Positions 63,134 to 64,000 of a stretch of DNA of 64,000 bases are shown here, piece after piece. Position numbers and translations under genes: made by a program. The stretch is from the NCBI RefSeq assembly GCF_015767635.1, contig NZ_CP065230.1, forward strand, positions 1,550,001-1,614,000, given 5' to 3'. Source of the stretch: Halomonas sp. A40-4 (GTDB lineage Bacteria; Pseudomonadota; Gammaproteobacteria; Pseudomonadales; Halomonadaceae). The notes under the pieces were generated by a model. The model was not told the origin of the DNA and searched no databases. It saw only the letters and a program-made list of their open reading frames with translations. Each line of letters opens with the position of its first letter. The first letter of the stretch is position 1.

Positions 63134-64000
63134 TGAGCACACCCACTGCAAGCTGCCCGGCGCTGTTTATTGCCGCGCCTTCTTCCGGGCAGGGCAAGAC
63201 CACCTTTACCGCCGCGCTGGCCAGGGCGCTGCGCAACCAGGGCAAGGTGGTGCGCGTGTTTAAAACTGGCCCCGACTACCTGGACCCCCAGGTATTGGCC
63301 CAGGCCGCTGGCCAGCCGGTGGATCAACTGGACCTGTGGATGGCGGGCGACGCCTACTGCCGCCAACGCTTTTATGAAGCCGCCCAGACGGCGGACATGA
63401 TCTTGGTCGAAGGCGCCATGGGGCTGTTTGACGGCGAGCCTTCCAGTGCCGACCTGGCCGCCCGGTTTGGCTTGCCCATGGTGGTGGTGATGGACGTCAA
63501 AGGCATGGCGCAGACCGCGGGCGCGCTGCTTGCGGGCCTTGCGGGCTTTCGCGACGATATCCGCATTGTCGGGCTTATCGCCAACAGTTGCGGCTCCGAG
63601 CGCCACCGCGAGCTGATCGAGACAACCCTGCCGACAGACATCCCGCTGCTGGCTGCCATTGCGCGTAACCCGGAGCTTTCACTGCCCGAACGCCATCTAG
63701 GACTGGTGCAGGCCGACGAGATTCGTGACGACCTGGAAGAACGCTTTGAAAAGGGCGCCCGTGTTATCGAGGCGGAAAACCTGCCGCAAACGCTACTCGC
63801 TCTGCCGCCGGTGACGTTTTACGCCGCGCCAGAAGTCGCCACGGCGTCGTTACCGTCGCTTGCCGGGCTTACCATTGGTGTAGCCAAAGACGCCGCGTTC
63901 AGCTTTATTTACCAGGCCAACCTGGACCTGCTCGAACAGATGGGCGCCAAGCTGCGCTTTTTCTCGCCGCTTACCGACAGCGCCTTGCCCAGCTGCGATG
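63133..64000 (+). CDS. cobB: cobyrinate a,c-diamide synthase, N-terminal part (3' end outside window)
   Basis: Amidates the a and c side chains of cobyrinate with glutamine and ATP. The 289 visible residues contain the ATP-binding start FIAAPSSGQGKTTFTAALAR, FKTGPDYLDPQ, VEGAMGLFDG and GLTIGVAKDAAFSFIYQANL at the beginning of the glutamine-amidotransferase half. The catalytic triad lies beyond the window. It is third in the ChlI/D-cobO-cobB operon. Confidence 0.94.
   Translation, partial: MSTPTASCPALFIAAPSSGQGKTTFTAALARALRNQGKVVRVFKTGPDYLDPQVLAQAAGQPVDQLDLWMAGDAYCRQRFYEAAQTADMILVEGAMGLFDGEPSSADLAARFGLPMVVVMDVKGMAQTAGALLAGLAGFRDDIRIVGLIANSCGSERHRELIETTLPTDIPLLAAIARNPELSLPERHLGLVQADEIRDDLEERFEKGARVIEAENLPQTLLALPPVTFYAAPEVATASLPSLAGLTIGVAKDAAFSFIYQANLDLLEQMGAKLRFFSPLTDSALPSCD

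Overview
The window reads as one contiguous chromosomal piece of a Halomonas-like gammaproteobacterium (Halomonadaceae). The evidence is a GH13 alpha-glucosidase that matches my memory of the Halomonas sp. H11 enzyme, a complete Entner-Doudoroff gene set under HexR-type sites, and Pseudomonas/Halomonas-style gene orders. This assignment comes from recognising protein families, not from a search.

Layout. (1) 1-3.6 kb, + strand: end of a transaldolase gene, a transketolase gene broken by a frameshift, tpiA, then a well-formed FMN riboswitch with a hairpin but no gene after it. (2) 3.6-16.6 kb: pgi; the fructose PTS operon fruB-fruK-fruA with divergent fruR and two FruR-like operators; mgsA; pyk; divergent gap; a LacI-family regulator. 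(3) 16.7-24.6 kb: an alpha-glucoside uptake and hydrolysis locus (binding protein, two permeases, GH13 alpha-glucosidase, ATPase) divergent from a LamB-like porin, with two LacI-type palindromes between them. (4) 24.8-26.7 kb: a secreted DUF3455-like protein and an ECF sigma/anti-sigma pair. (5) 27.2-39.4 kb: zwf-pgl-eda; a galactonate (De Ley-Doudoroff) operon with a DgoR-like regulator; and edd-glk-aldo/keto reductase-PfkB sugar kinase. (6) 39.7-45.2 kb: late cobalamin genes cobT-cbiB-cobD-cobU-cobS-cobC plus a small degenerate CobU-like protein. (7) 45.4-55.7 kb: a type VI secretion module of VgrG, a DUF4123 adaptor, a 1196-aa MIX-motif effector with a hydrophobic C-terminal half, and three tandem copies of a putative membrane immunity protein. 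The middle copy is broken at a run of eight G. (8) 55.7-57.3 kb: an unknown six-helix membrane protein and an NAD-dependent epimerase. (9) 57.4-64 kb: a BtuFCD-type cobalamin importer behind a cobalamin riboswitch, then a fused ChlI/ChlD-like AAA-VWA protein, cobO and the start of cobB.

How it works together. Fructose enters as fructose-1-phosphate, alpha-glucosides are cut to glucose, and galactonate enters through KDPGal. All of these reach glyceraldehyde-3-phosphate and pyruvate, mostly through Entner-Doudoroff enzymes. Predicted HexR sites sit before pgi, between pyk and gap, before zwf and before edd, so one repressor encoded outside this window probably coordinates the hub. The T6SS block lies between two groups of cobalamin genes and looks like an insertion into a B12 region.

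The least expected element is the T6SS immunity array. Each downstream immunity gene is preceded by a fragment of the effector's own 3' end, and a hairpin plus a shared 12-base motif lies between units. This points to repeated duplication of an effector-tail/immunity cassette.
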